From: Niastella sp. OAS944
GTDB lineage: Bacteria > Bacteroidota > Bacteroidia > Chitinophagales > Chitinophagaceae
DNA length: 64,000 nucleotides
Direction: 5' to 3'
Assembly: GCA_024809215.1 (NCBI GenBank)
Contig: JANUBW010000015.1
Location: forward strand, 1 to 64,000
Shown: one piece after another, positions 17,229-27,318 of the stretch
Layout: each line of letters opens with the position of its first letter
Numbering within the stretch: position 1 is the first letter of the stretch
Program-made: the position numbers and the translations under genes
Notes under the pieces: generated by a model
What the model was told of the DNA's origin: nothing
What the model saw: the letters and a program-made list of their open reading frames with translations, nothing else
Database searches by the model: none

Positions 17229-19592
17229 TTATAGTTTCACATTCAAGGTAAGACGATAGGCTGCGCCCTTACCTTTTGTATAACTATCATTAAATGCACC
17301 CCACTGCGAACGGGCAGTGAAATAGTCTTCATTGAACATATTTTCAATACCTAAGTTCAGCGATGTAGTTTCACTGAAATTGTACCCAACCGATGAGTTG
17401 AACAGGTTATATGCTTTTACGGGTGCTTTGTAAGGGTCGTACGAGTCGCTGCTATTTCTGGCAAAGCGGTTTCTCTTCATTATCCCTGTATATTGTAATA
17501 ATACATTTAGTTTGCCGGGGATCACGGTATAATCAACATGACCGGTAAGTTTAGGAGGTGCAATACGCTGGCCGGGCAGGTATTCATCTTTCTCGCCGTT
17601 ATATTTTCCATCGTTGTCAGCATCAACTTTACCTTCCGTATAAGTGTATGAAACACCAGCCTGTAAATATTTTGTCACCTGCATATCCGCAGCCAGTTCA
17701 TACCCGTAAATGCGCTCGGGGGTTCTCACCACTACAAACTCACCATTGTCATATACACTGTTTGCACCCAGGCTCGACTTACTAATATACCCCGTAGCTT
17801 CAAAACGGAAGTTCTTTATTTTACTTACAAATCCTGCTTCGTAGTTATCTACAATTACAGCTTCTGTATTGATCTTTGCTATATCATTCACTCTTGCCGA
17901 GCGCAATACCAGCCCTATATCAGAAACACTGAACCCTTGTGAAAAACTCACGTAAGGAGAAAAATAATCGGAAAGATTATAACGAAGTCCAACATTCGAT
18001 ACTACAGCGTTGTACTTAATATCACCGCCTTTTACATTCATGGAGGGCGTTACGGCTCCTGTTGTTGTATTTCTGCTTGGAAGTGTGGCATAATCATCAA
18101 CGCCGATATTTATCTTTTCATACCGCACCCCACCTTTAAGCACTATTTTATCGAATAATGTAAGTTTTGCCTGCGCAAACGGAGCCAGGTTAAACATATC
18201 CATTTCGGGAACCCAAATGCGTCCATCTACCAAAGGTTGTGAGGTTACATCTCTTTGCGCATCTAACCCATAGGTAAAATTGAAAGCCATGTGGTCCATC
18301 GTAAAGGGGGTATTCAATACCAGACGGGCACCGTTCTTTTTGGAAAGTATGCGGGAGATCCCTCCATCAACAAATGCTTCGGAGTAGAAAAATACATTGT
18401 CAACACTCTGATAATAAACATCGGCATCATAACGGGTATTGGCAACCCCGGTTTCACCTGAGAATTGCACACCAAGGTTATGATTGCCTTTTACACCTTG
18501 CGGAACACCTTTGTTTTGACCTAAAGCGGCCGTAGTTTTTATTCCATTCTTATAATCTCCATTTACTGTAAGGTAATTGGTCGTTTGGCGGCTGCTATAA
18601 AAGTTATAGGTAGCCTGCACCTTATGACGGGCATTTATATCGTACGCAAGTTTTACAAATCCATTATAAGAATCGGTTTCGCTTAAACCATATACCGGGG
18701 GCAATACATCGCCATCAGCATCTTTTTGCTCGCCTGTTTGTTCATATACACCGCTTACTACATAGCTGAATTTCCCTTTATCGCCATAAAAAAGCTGGCT
18801 TAATCTTCCGCCCATGCTGTTGGCGCGTTTTATAAGCGAACCCGTTGTTCCCACCGAAGTGTGACTATTCAATAGTTTATTGGTTTTCGGATTACGGGTA
18901 AAATAATTAATAAGTCCCCCTGCTGCCCCATTTCCATATATGGCGGTAGCTCCTTTAACTACTTCAATTCGCTCTATAACAGCCGGGTCCAAAGCACGCA
19001 GGTCCATGGCACCGTTGCGAAGCGGTGTACTTTGTGGTACTCCATCTACCATAATAAGCAGGCTGCGGCCGCGAAGGGTTTGGCCAAAATTGCTACTAAG
19101 ACCTGTGCTTGGAGCAAGGCCCGGTATCCGGTTTTCAAGAATATCTCCCAGATTGGTGGTAATATTAATGTTTTGTTGTAATGTCTTTATGCCTACAATG
19201 GAAACGGAAGAAGGTACCTGGTCAATAGATTCCCTGGTGCGCCCGGCTGAAACAACTACTTCTGTGAGTTGGGTCTTTGCCTGAGATAATTGAACGGAGA
19301 CTTCGGTTGAACTACCAGCTACAACCACTACTTCCTTTTCCTGCAGCTGATGCCCAACGCTTGATATGCTGAGCGTATAATTACCCGGTTGAATATGTTC
19401 TATAGTGAAAAAGCCTTCATTGTTTGTTAAGGCAGCCTTTTTGGTCCCTTTTAATCGTACAGTTGCGGATACAGCAGGGGTATTATCGCTGCCTGTGATC
19501 GTTCCTTTTATACTTCCTGTTTGTACATCACTTTGTGCAAACAAACGGGCCGATACTACAAGCAGAAAAAAAATCATAAACAGTCTGGTCAT
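17229..19592 (-). CDS. TonB-dependent receptor (siderophore/metal-chelate type)
   Basis: A 787-residue outer-membrane protein. It has a signal peptide (about 1-19), a carboxypeptidase-regulatory-like domain (about 26-105, KGTITGSDNTPAVSATVRLKG), a plug domain (about 120-235, including VPSSVSIVG, LGDILENRIPGL, VDGVP, IERIEVVKGATAIYGNGAAGG), then a 22-strand-type barrel ending in the aromatic/hydrophobic AYRLTLNVKL. Overall it resembles ferric siderophore receptors more than SusC: there is no SusD beside it and its length is under 800. The substrate is unproven. It is followed by a strong terminator, so it is probably monocistronic. Confidence 0.93.
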   Translation of the reverse strand: MTRLFMIFFLLVVSARLFAQSDVQTGSIKGTITGSDNTPAVSATVRLKGTKKAALTNNEGFFTIEHIQPGNYTLSISSVGHQLQEKEVVVVAGSSTEVSVQLSQAKTQLTEVVVSAGRTRESIDQVPSSVSIVGIKTLQQNINITTNLGDILENRIPGLAPSTGLSSNFGQTLRGRSLLIMVDGVPQSTPLRNGAMDLRALDPAVIERIEVVKGATAIYGNGAAGGLINYFTRNPKTNKLLNSHTSVGTTGSLIKRANSMGGRLSQLFYGDKGKFSYVVSGVYEQTGEQKDADGDVLPPVYGLSETDSYNGFVKLAYDINARHKVQATYNFYSSRQTTNYLTVNGDYKNGIKTTAALGQNKGVPQGVKGNHNLGVQFSGETGVANTRYDADVYYQSVDNVFFYSEAFVDGGISRILSKKNGARLVLNTPFTMDHMAFNFTYGLDAQRDVTSQPLVDGRIWVPEMDMFNLAPFAQAKLTLFDKIVLKGGVRYEKINIGVDDYATLPSRNTTTGAVTPSMNVKGGDIKYNAVVSNVGLRYNLSDYFSPYVSFSQGFSVSDIGLVLRSARVNDIAKINTEAVIVDNYEAGFVSKIKNFRFEATGYISKSSLGANSVYDNGEFVVVRTPERIYGYELAADMQVTKYLQAGVSYTYTEGKVDADNDGKYNGEKDEYLPGQRIAPPKLTGHVDYTVIPGKLNVLLQYTGIMKRNRFARNSSDSYDPYKAPVKAYNLFNSSVGYNFSETTSLNLGIENMFNEDYFTARSQWGAFNDSYTKGKGAAYRLTLNVKL

Positions 19593-19809
19593 CTCCTATT
19601 GGTTTTTATTTCGTCTTTTGGCCGCAAAATTGGTCAGGTAACGACTGTTTATTTGCTTTAATCGGGAAAATAAGTTGCGAAAAGCGGAATTTTACCCGTT
19701 ATCGTTTTGTTGTAATGACAGCTTTACCCCCCTTTTTTGGCATTTACCACCCCTGTCTTCTTTTGCAGGGTCATCTAACTTAGTCATTTATAAAACCGGA
19801 AACTAACAG

Positions 19810-22800
19810 ATGACACGATGCTTGCCAACTCCAATGCTATGGGTAGTTATTTTTACCCTTTTGGTTTGTAATAATGTAAATGCACAACGCTTCACACATC
19901 CGGGTATACCTTTTACCAGGTACGACCTTGACCAGTTAAAGGCTAACATTACAAAAGAACCCTGGTTATCGGCCTATAATGCCTTTGCCGCTGACGATCA
20001 CTCAAAGCTTTCTTACTTTACGCCGGGGCCGTCTGCAACGGTGACCCGTGCTCCCAACCTGAACAACACACGATGGATAAGTGATATGATCGCAGTTCGT
20101 AACCTGGCGTTCATGTGGGTGTTTACCGGTGATTCGGCCTATGCCCGTAAAGCCACCAACCTGCTGGATGCCTGGGCTGTGACCAATACCGTGTGGGGTG
20201 GCAATGAATCGATGCTTGATATTGGCGATTATGCCGACTACTGGGCCACAGGGGCCGACATTCTTAAGTCTACTTTTCCCGGCTGGTCAGATTCCAATAC
20301 GGTGCATGTAAAAAATTATTTCCTCAATGTGCTCTACCCTACTTCCTGGGTGCCCTATCAACTACGCGATGCCAACAAAGGCGCCCTGCAGTTGAAAATA
20401 GCGCTGGCGGCGGCAGCTTTTTGCGACGATGCTGTAAGGTTTAACCAGGCCATAGATGTGTATCGTATGGATGCCGGTGGTGGTATGCGCAACTCATTGG
20501 CCAATGGTGAAGTGGGCGATGCCGGCCGCGATGATCACTGGCGGGTACAGGCTGCAGCCCTTGCATGGGGCGCCGAAGTAGCATACAAGCAGGGTATAGA
20601 TATGTATGAAGAACTGGACAAACGCGTACTGGCCATAGCAGAAATGTATCACCGGTACAATTTCGAAGGCGATACCATGGCCTTCATTCCTTTTGGCGGT
20701 TATGCATCCTTTTGGACAGGCTGGGGCATTCCAACCAATTACGCCAAAGGTGATATGACAAATATCATTCTTGGCGCTTACAAATTACGCAAAGGCATTC
20801 CAACACCGTATACCGATAAATTACGAACAGTTCTTGGCGGAGCAGGCGGTAGTTTCCTATATCTTAAATCTTCCGACACTTCTACCGCTACCGTATTACC
20901 GCCGGTATTTTACCCTGCCGAACATACACAGCCGGTGAGCTATTTGACCAATACAGATATTGGCAGCCCCGGTATTGCCGGCAGTGCTACCTATAGCAAC
21001 GGCGCCTGGACCATAAAGGCGTCGGGCAATTCAAGAAGCAATGCGGTTAATTATACTTTTAAGAAAATAAGCGGCGATGCGGGCCTGGTGGTGAAAGTGA
21101 ACAGCATGTCTCTCACTTCCGCCGGCAGTGGTGTGATGATCCGTCAGTCGCTGGCGCCGGGTGTGCCCTATTGGGACATTTACCTGGCGGCTACAGGCGG
21201 TGTTGGCCCGCACTACCAGGCAAAGGCTCCCTGGTGGTTGAAGATAGAACGTGTGGGTAAACGCATTTTTACTTATCACTCGCAGGATGGAGTGAACTGG
21301 ACCGGTCTTAATTGTTTTTATTCCGACAGCGGGTACCCTACTGATCTCTATTATGGCTTCTATACTATTTCCAACAATACGTCGGCGCTGAATACCGCCG
21401 TTTTTACCAATGTAGGTTTCAGCCAGGCATCGCCTGCCGGTTCTCCGGAGATCAGCAGTGCCACTACGGCTACAGTTAAAACCGGTACTTCTTTCAGTTA
21501 CAGCATAACGGCCAGTAATAATCCTGCAACTTATAGTGCCAGCGGGTTACCTGCAGGGTTGACCTTAGACGCTGCCACAGGTATTATTACCGGTACACCC
21601 TCCACCCTGGGAAAAACTGAAGTAACCCTGGGCGCCACCAATGGCAACGGTACAGGAACTGCAACCTTAATACTCAATGCCACCAGCAGTACGGCGCCAA
21701 CAGCGCCGGATTCTGCAGTTGCTGCAGTTGTTAATACCACACAAATTAAATTAACGTGGAAGCCATCTGTCAATGCAACCAGTTATTCGGTAAAACGTTC
21801 TCTTTCTTCCGGCGGGCCATATTCCACGCTGCAAACCGGTATTACCGGCGCCAGCTTTACAGATGCCGTTCCTGCTCCGGAGGTGAAAAACTATTATGTG
21901 ATAACCGCTCTTGCCAATGAACTGGAGAGTGGCATCTCTAACGAGGTATTTGCCACAGTGCCGCCAGCGGTACCGGGCAAACCCATTGTAACTAATAAGA
22001 ATGCACAGGTTGATCTGAAATGGGATACAGCGTATGGCGCTTCATCGTATAAGGTGAAACGTGGTACTGTAAGCGGTGGCCCCTATACGACTATCGCTAC
22101 GGTAACTTCAAACAGTTACTCTGATATGAACGTTACCAATGGCAGTCCTTACTATTATGTGGTTGCTGCTGTGGGCGCCACCAAAGAAAGCGCCGATTCG
22201 CCGGAGGCTTATGCCGTACCGGGATCCAATTCTAATACATGGAGTGCAGACCCGGATTCTGTCATTTGGAGCCAGGCATCTGGTTGGATAGAGAACAGTG
22301 TACCGCAAAGCCCTGCCATTCTCACATTCAGATCTTCTGCCGATACTTTGATCACCAATGATCTTACCAACCTGGCAGTTTCGCGCATACAGTTTGATAC
22401 TGATGCCAGCCAATATACAATTGGTGGAAACAGCATGGCCATAAACAATGACCTGGTGAACAATTCTGCCAAATTGCAAACCATTACTACACCGCTTGTT
22501 TTAAACAGCCAGTTAAGTGTAGCTACCAATACGGCAGATGTTATATTGTCCGGCGCAATAAGTGGAACAGGTAGCCTGCGCAAAACAGGAAGTGGCATTC
22601 TTACCCTTTCAGGAAACAATACCTATTCCGGCGGCACCACTATTGCCGGATCAATAGGCGCATGGCCGCCAAGCAATGGTATTGCTGTTAGCGGTAACGG
22701 TACCGGTACACCTTCTAATGCTACCTCAGGCCCCCTGGGCGCCGGTAAGATCACTTTCAACGGTGGCGGTTTATGGGCAGTAGGTGGCGATGTAACTATA

Positions 22801-25800
22801 TACAATGATGTAGAAGTGCCTGCCGGACAAAGCGGCTGGTTCTTTGAATGCTGTAATGCGCTTAACCTGAGAGGAAAGTTAACCGGCACCGGTACTTTTA
22901 TTCACGATGGAAACGTGTACGCTGGTTTGCATCTGTTTGCTGATAATAGCGACTTTAGAGGCACCTTTATTTCCAAGCTGCGCAGCGGCAACTCCCGTAC
23001 GTGTTTTGAAGTGCCGGAGTCGGGCAGCGCAAAAGCTCATTGGTTGTTAGATGCTAACGGTAATGACTGTCACCGCATTCTTTTTAGCTCCGGCACCCTG
23101 AATTTTGGCGGGTTAACCGGCAGAGGTTTTCTTCGCAACGATGCAGGCGGCTCACCGGTAGTTAGCATTGGTGCGCTCAATACAGACTGCAACTTCTCGG
23201 GCATCTTTGATAAATATTTCCTTATTGAAAAAGTGGGTACAGGCACCCTGTGGTTTTCAGGCAACCATACCTATGGCGGTACTACTACTATTAAGAACGG
23301 AACATTCATGGTAGTTAACAACCCCACCAGTGGTACGTTCCCCAGCCCGGTGATAGACAGCAGTGGTACATTCGGTGGTACTGGTCTTAGCCAGGGCTCC
23401 GTTACCATTGGTACAGGAACAGCAGCAACCGCTATTCTGGAACCAGGTAATAATGGTATTGGAACATTCACTACTACAAGCAGCCTTACAATAAACAGTA
23501 ACGGTATTTATAAAGCGCAGATAAGCACCAAAAATGCCACTGCCGATAAAATGAAAGCTGCCGGCGTTAGCCTGGTGGGCAATCCTGTGTTATCGGTTGT
23601 TGATATCGACTCTGGCGCATTGGCCCTGGGAGCTAACCTTACCATTATTCAAAATACCGGGGATGCGGCTAATAGCGGTACTTTCAAAAACCTGCCCGAA
23701 ATGAGTGTTGTTAAAGTGGGTAGTTATGATCTTCGCATTACTTATAAAGGTGGCGATGGTAATGATGTTATGCTAATGGATGAACGGACCACACCTATGG
23801 TCATAACCAGCGCCAAAACTGATACGGCGCTTATAGGAAAATTGTATCAATACACTATAACTGCTATTAAATCTCCTGCCCGTTTTAATGCATCGGGATT
23901 GCCTGGCGGATTAAGTGTTGATACAACAAACGGCGTAATATCGGGCGTACCTGCGGTATATGGCAACTTCAACGTAGTTGTAATGGCAGCGAATGATTCA
24001 TTATCGGCAACAGATACCCTTCACCTGGTGATATTGAATAATGTAACGGGCAATATTACCGTAGCAGAAGGTGACGCAAAGGTTGTGGTTGAATGGAATT
24101 CAATATTGAACCTCAGCTACAGGATAAAACGTGCCACATCGCCATCAGGTCCGTTTACTGTTATAGGTAATACCACCACCGCAAAGTATGCAGATTCACT
24201 GCTTATAAATGGTACTACGTACTACTATACAATAGCAGCTGTAAACGGAAGTACCGAATATTCCGAAAGCGCTCCTGTAGCAGCTACGCCTAAATTGGGC
24301 CAATGGGATTATTGGAAATTTAACGACAGCTCCGGCACAAAAGCAATTGATTCCTGGGGCGCCCGTCATGGTGCACTTACAGGCGGAACCAGCGTTGTAA
24401 CCGGTCTTCAGGACAAGGCTGTACAATTAAACGGCAGCAATGGATATGTAGCCCTTCCATTGGGGTTAATGGTGTCAGTGAACGATTTCACCATCGCCGG
24501 CTGGGTAAAATTAAATACCGCCTCCTCCTGGTCAAGGATCTTCGACTTTGGCACCGGTACAACTAATTACATGTTCTTAACACCTGTGAGTGGTAACAAT
24601 ACAGTACGCTATGCCATTAAAGTGAATGGTGGCACCGAGCAACAGATCAACAGCGCTTCGCCACTGCCGGCGGGTGAATGGCACCATGTGGCAATAACTT
24701 TATCGGGTACTACAGGTACGCTTTATATTGATGGCGTGTCGGCAGGTACCAACAGCAGCATGAGCAACAAACCATCTGCCCTGGGCGCCACTTCACTGAA
24801 TTATATTGGTAAATCGCAATTCAGCACAGACCCTTATTTGAATGCGATAGTAGATGAATTCAGGATCTACAACAGGGCGCTGAGTGCAACGGAGGTTAAA
24901 TCAGTGTACACTCAATATGCTCCACCGCTGCCACCAACAAACCTGGTGGTTACAACAAGCAATAGCAAACCGGTTGTAAGCTTTACTGCATCTGCCGGCG
25001 CCACCAGTTATAATGTGAAGCGGGCAAACACGCTGGCGGGGCCTTACACCACTATTGCTACAGCCGGCGCAACAAGCTTTACCGATTCCTCCGCTGTAAG
25101 CTGTGCTACATACTTTTATACGGTATCGGCCGGCAACAGCAATGGAGAAAGTGCTAATTCTTCTGTAGCAACGGCTGTAAGTAAGAAGCTAACGGGGACA
25201 CTTATTGGAACCGATGGTTCGTGGAATAATAACGCCGCTGTAACAAAGGCAGCCGCGGTGGATGGCAACATAAATACTTTTTTTGACGGCCCCACCGCAA
25301 ACGGTGTTTGGGTGGGCTATGATCTAGGCGCAGATAGTACACAAGCTGTTTACAAAGTGCGGTATGTGCCACGTTCAGGTTTCGGTTCACGTATGGTGGG
25401 CGGTGTTTTTCAGGGTTCTAACGTAGCCGGTTTCAGCACGGCAACTACCCTGTTCACCATTACCGCAGCACCTGCCAATGGTGTTTATGCAGAACAAACG
25501 ATCACAAACACTGGGGCATACCGTTATATTCGTTATCTATCGCCAAACAACGGATTTGGCGATGTGGCCGAAGTTGAATTTTATGGAATACCTGCCGCTG
25601 CCGTACCACAAATAACAAGTAAGGCTGGAATAAAAAAACTTCCCTATGGAGCAGCGTTTAGCTATACCATTCAGGCCACCAATGTAAACAACTTCAGCGC
25701 TGCCGGTCTTCCGAACGGATTAAGTTTGAACTCGTGCACAGGTGTGATATCGGGCAACCTGAACGCTGCAGGAACATTCCCCGTTATTCTTACGGCTTCC

Positions 25801-27033
25801 GGTACGCTGGGCTCGGTAAAGGATACCATGCAACTGATCGTATATCAACTGCCAACGGTTAAAACAAAGAACATTCAGGTGTTATTGGATGAAAGTGGAA
25901 ATGCATCTGTTACGGCCCAACAGGTAGACGATAGTTCTGTAAGCTATTCCGGAGCCCTGAGCTTTAGTTTGGATAAAACCAACTTCACCTGTGCAGACAT
26001 TGGTACGCCGGTTGTTGTAACGCTAACAGCAACAGATGCCGATGGACATTCAGGCACAGAAACGGCACAGATAACAGTTGTTGACAATCAACTACCCGTG
26101 CTAACTGCTCCTGCAGGCCAGTTTTTTTGCTATGATCCTTCTGGTTCTTACGCCGTGCCGGTGCTCAATGTTTCGGATAACTGTGGCATAGCGGTTATAA
26201 GTTATATTGTAAGCGGAGCCACATCCCGAAACGGTAATGGCGCCGATGCCAGCGGAACGTTTAACGCCGGGCAATCGACCATTACCTGGACTGTAACGGA
26301 TGTACACGGTAATCAAACAACTGCCGGCACGGTGGTTACTGTTAATTCGCCCATCATTGCTTCCATTGCCGATGTATATGCAATGAACCCGGCGGTTGAC
26401 GCTAAAAATACCATCTACATTGGCTATGGGCCAGCTTCTTTAAGTGTTCAGGCTACAGCAAATGGTGGTACGTTACCTTACAGCTACCAGTGGAGCACGG
26501 GTGAAACTACGCAGGCAAAAACGGTGAGTGCGGGCAGTACATATTCGGTTATTGTAACCGATACCAGGGCTTGCACGGCTACAGCTTCGATCGTTATGCA
26601 AATCCTGGATGTAAGATGTGGCAACAACAACGATAAAGTGAAGGTCTGTCACAATAACAATACCATCTGTGTAGCTTCGGCTGCGGTGCAGGAACACCTT
26701 AATCACGGCGATTACCTGGGCACATGCGGTACTGCTGCTACAGCCCGGGCTGGTGAAATACCAACGCTAAGTGCTGAAGCTTCTGTGGCTGCGGTTTATC
26801 CCAATCCATCTAATGGACAGTTCGTGGTGGAGCTAAACAATTTCAAGGCTGGAAAAGTGGCGCTCATCGTTGTGGACCAAAACGGCCGCAAGGTGCAGGA
26901 GCAGTATCTCGTCTGCGCTCTTAGCCAGCAACAGGTAACAGTGGACCTTGGTAGCTGCACGGCAGGGGTATATTTCCTTAGAATTGCAAGTCAGGAGGGG
27001 CTTCAAACCAAAAAGCTCATCATTCGACGATAA
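19810..27033 (+). CDS. Very large secreted modular protein with alginate-lyase-like domain and type IX (type A) sorting signal
   Basis: 2407 residues. Approximate domain order: signal peptide 1-25; alginate-lyase-like alpha/alpha barrel 27-345 (NNTRWISDMI, AGRDDHWRVQAAALAWG); DUF1349-like beta sandwich 376-537; putative Ig (He_PIG) 547-627; two fibronectin III domains 630-805; autotransporter-type beta-strand repeats 805-1327 (GSGILTLSGNNTYSGGTTI); He_PIG 1330-1410; fibronectin III 1412-1497; LamG-like 1498-1703; fibronectin III 1707-1793; F5/8C-like 1795-1927; He_PIG 1930-2010; HYR-like region to about 2178; a Cys-containing motif (KVKVCHNNNTICV, HLNHGDYLG) near 2277; and a type A sorting domain 2324-2407 (VYPNPSNGQF, GVYFLRI). 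Likely a secreted polysaccharide lyase, with substrate (uronic-acid polymer) inferred from the family only. Confidence 0.9.
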   Translation: MTRCLPTPMLWVVIFTLLVCNNVNAQRFTHPGIPFTRYDLDQLKANITKEPWLSAYNAFAADDHSKLSYFTPGPSATVTRAPNLNNTRWISDMIAVRNLAFMWVFTGDSAYARKATNLLDAWAVTNTVWGGNESMLDIGDYADYWATGADILKSTFPGWSDSNTVHVKNYFLNVLYPTSWVPYQLRDANKGALQLKIALAAAAFCDDAVRFNQAIDVYRMDAGGGMRNSLANGEVGDAGRDDHWRVQAAALAWGAEVAYKQGIDMYEELDKRVLAIAEMYHRYNFEGDTMAFIPFGGYASFWTGWGIPTNYAKGDMTNIILGAYKLRKGIPTPYTDKLRTVLGGAGGSFLYLKSSDTSTATVLPPVFYPAEHTQPVSYLTNTDIGSPGIAGSATYSNGAWTIKASGNSRSNAVNYTFKKISGDAGLVVKVNSMSLTSAGSGVMIRQSLAPGVPYWDIYLAATGGVGPHYQAKAPWWLKIERVGKRIFTYHSQDGVNWTGLNCFYSDSGYPTDLYYGFYTISNNTSALNTAVFTNVGFSQASPAGSPEISSATTATVKTGTSFSYSITASNNPATYSASGLPAGLTLDAATGIITGTPSTLGKTEVTLGATNGNGTGTATLILNATSSTAPTAPDSAVAAVVNTTQIKLTWKPSVNATSYSVKRSLSSGGPYSTLQTGITGASFTDAVPAPEVKNYYVITALANELESGISNEVFATVPPAVPGKPIVTNKNAQVDLKWDTAYGASSYKVKRGTVSGGPYTTIATVTSNSYSDMNVTNGSPYYYVVAAVGATKESADSPEAYAVPGSNSNTWSADPDSVIWSQASGWIENSVPQSPAILTFRSSADTLITNDLTNLAVSRIQFDTDASQYTIGGNSMAINNDLVNNSAKLQTITTPLVLNSQLSVATNTADVILSGAISGTGSLRKTGSGILTLSGNNTYSGGTTIAGSIGAWPPSNGIAVSGNGTGTPSNATSGPLGAGKITFNGGGLWAVGGDVTIYNDVEVPAGQSGWFFECCNALNLRGKLTGTGTFIHDGNVYAGLHLFADNSDFRGTFISKLRSGNSRTCFEVPESGSAKAHWLLDANGNDCHRILFSSGTLNFGGLTGRGFLRNDAGGSPVVSIGALNTDCNFSGIFDKYFLIEKVGTGTLWFSGNHTYGGTTTIKNGTFMVVNNPTSGTFPSPVIDSSGTFGGTGLSQGSVTIGTGTAATAILEPGNNGIGTFTTTSSLTINSNGIYKAQISTKNATADKMKAAGVSLVGNPVLSVVDIDSGALALGANLTIIQNTGDAANSGTFKNLPEMSVVKVGSYDLRITYKGGDGNDVMLMDERTTPMVITSAKTDTALIGKLYQYTITAIKSPARFNASGLPGGLSVDTTNGVISGVPAVYGNFNVVVMAANDSLSATDTLHLVILNNVTGNITVAEGDAKVVVEWNSILNLSYRIKRATSPSGPFTVIGNTTTAKYADSLLINGTTYYYTIAAVNGSTEYSESAPVAATPKLGQWDYWKFNDSSGTKAIDSWGARHGALTGGTSVVTGLQDKAVQLNGSNGYVALPLGLMVSVNDFTIAGWVKLNTASSWSRIFDFGTGTTNYMFLTPVSGNNTVRYAIKVNGGTEQQINSASPLPAGEWHHVAITLSGTTGTLYIDGVSAGTNSSMSNKPSALGATSLNYIGKSQFSTDPYLNAIVDEFRIYNRALSATEVKSVYTQYAPPLPPTNLVVTTSNSKPVVSFTASAGATSYNVKRANTLAGPYTTIATAGATSFTDSSAVSCATYFYTVSAGNSNGESANSSVATAVSKKLTGTLIGTDGSWNNNAAVTKAAAVDGNINTFFDGPTANGVWVGYDLGADSTQAVYKVRYVPRSGFGSRMVGGVFQGSNVAGFSTATTLFTITAAPANGVYAEQTITNTGAYRYIRYLSPNNGFGDVAEVEFYGIPAAAVPQITSKAGIKKLPYGAAFSYTIQATNVNNFSAAGLPNGLSLNSCTGVISGNLNAAGTFPVILTASGTLGSVKDTMQLIVYQLPTVKTKNIQVLLDESGNASVTAQQVDDSSVSYSGALSFSLDKTNFTCADIGTPVVVTLTATDADGHSGTETAQITVVDNQLPVLTAPAGQFFCYDPSGSYAVPVLNVSDNCGIAVISYIVSGATSRNGNGADASGTFNAGQSTITWTVTDVHGNQTTAGTVVTVNSPIIASIADVYAMNPAVDAKNTIYIGYGPASLSVQATANGGTLPYSYQWSTGETTQAKTVSAGSTYSVIVTDTRACTATASIVMQILDVRCGNNNDKVKVCHNNNTICVASAAVQEHLNHGDYLGTCGTAATARAGEIPTLSAEASVAAVYPNPSNGQFVVELNNFKAGKVALIVVDQNGRKVQEQYLVCALSQQQVTVDLGSCTAGVYFLRIASQEGLQTKKLIIRR

Positions 27034-27070
27034 AAGAAGGTTGTTATCTATGAGTAGTCAATTGTAAATT

Positions 27071-27103
27071 AAAAGTCCCCCAATGTATCGGGGGACTTTT
27101 TTT
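27071..27103 (+). terminator. Intrinsic terminator after the secreted lyase-like gene
   Basis: An 11-bp stem (27071-27081 / 27090-27100, core AGTCCCCC/GGGGGACT) with an 8-nt loop is followed by a T-run, 37 bp past the stop codon. Confidence 0.9.
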
Positions 27104-27116
27104 ATAGGTAATACTT

Positions 27117-27272
27117 TCAGAACGTATTATATGTTACAATCCAAATAGTTGCAATGATCATTACTGCCTGATAATAAGGCCAGACAATACCCATGTCATT
27201 CTCCTTTTCATATTTTGCCAGGCAGACAAACACTCCAATTATGGGTATCCAGTATAATAGTTTATAAGTCAT
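27117..27272 (-). CDS. Small two-span membrane protein (51 residues)
   Basis: An ATG at 27272 opens a 51-codon frame ending in TGA (27117-27119). The product starts MTYKLLYWIPIIGVFVC, has a short charged loop (AKYEKENDMG) and a second hydrophobic span (AVMIIATIWIVTYNTF), so it is a plausible two-helix inner-membrane protein. A GAGGA element lies about 12 nt upstream of the ATG. It begins 46 bp after the DapF-like stop on the same strand and could be its operon partner. No family recognised. Short length is the main reason for doubt. Confidence 0.55.
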   Translation of the reverse strand: MTYKLLYWIPIIGVFVCLAKYEKENDMGIVWPYYQAVMIIATIWIVTYNTF

Positions 27273-27318
27273 AAACTAATCATTCCTCAGGGCAAAGTTA
27301 GGGCAATTGCCAACGCTG

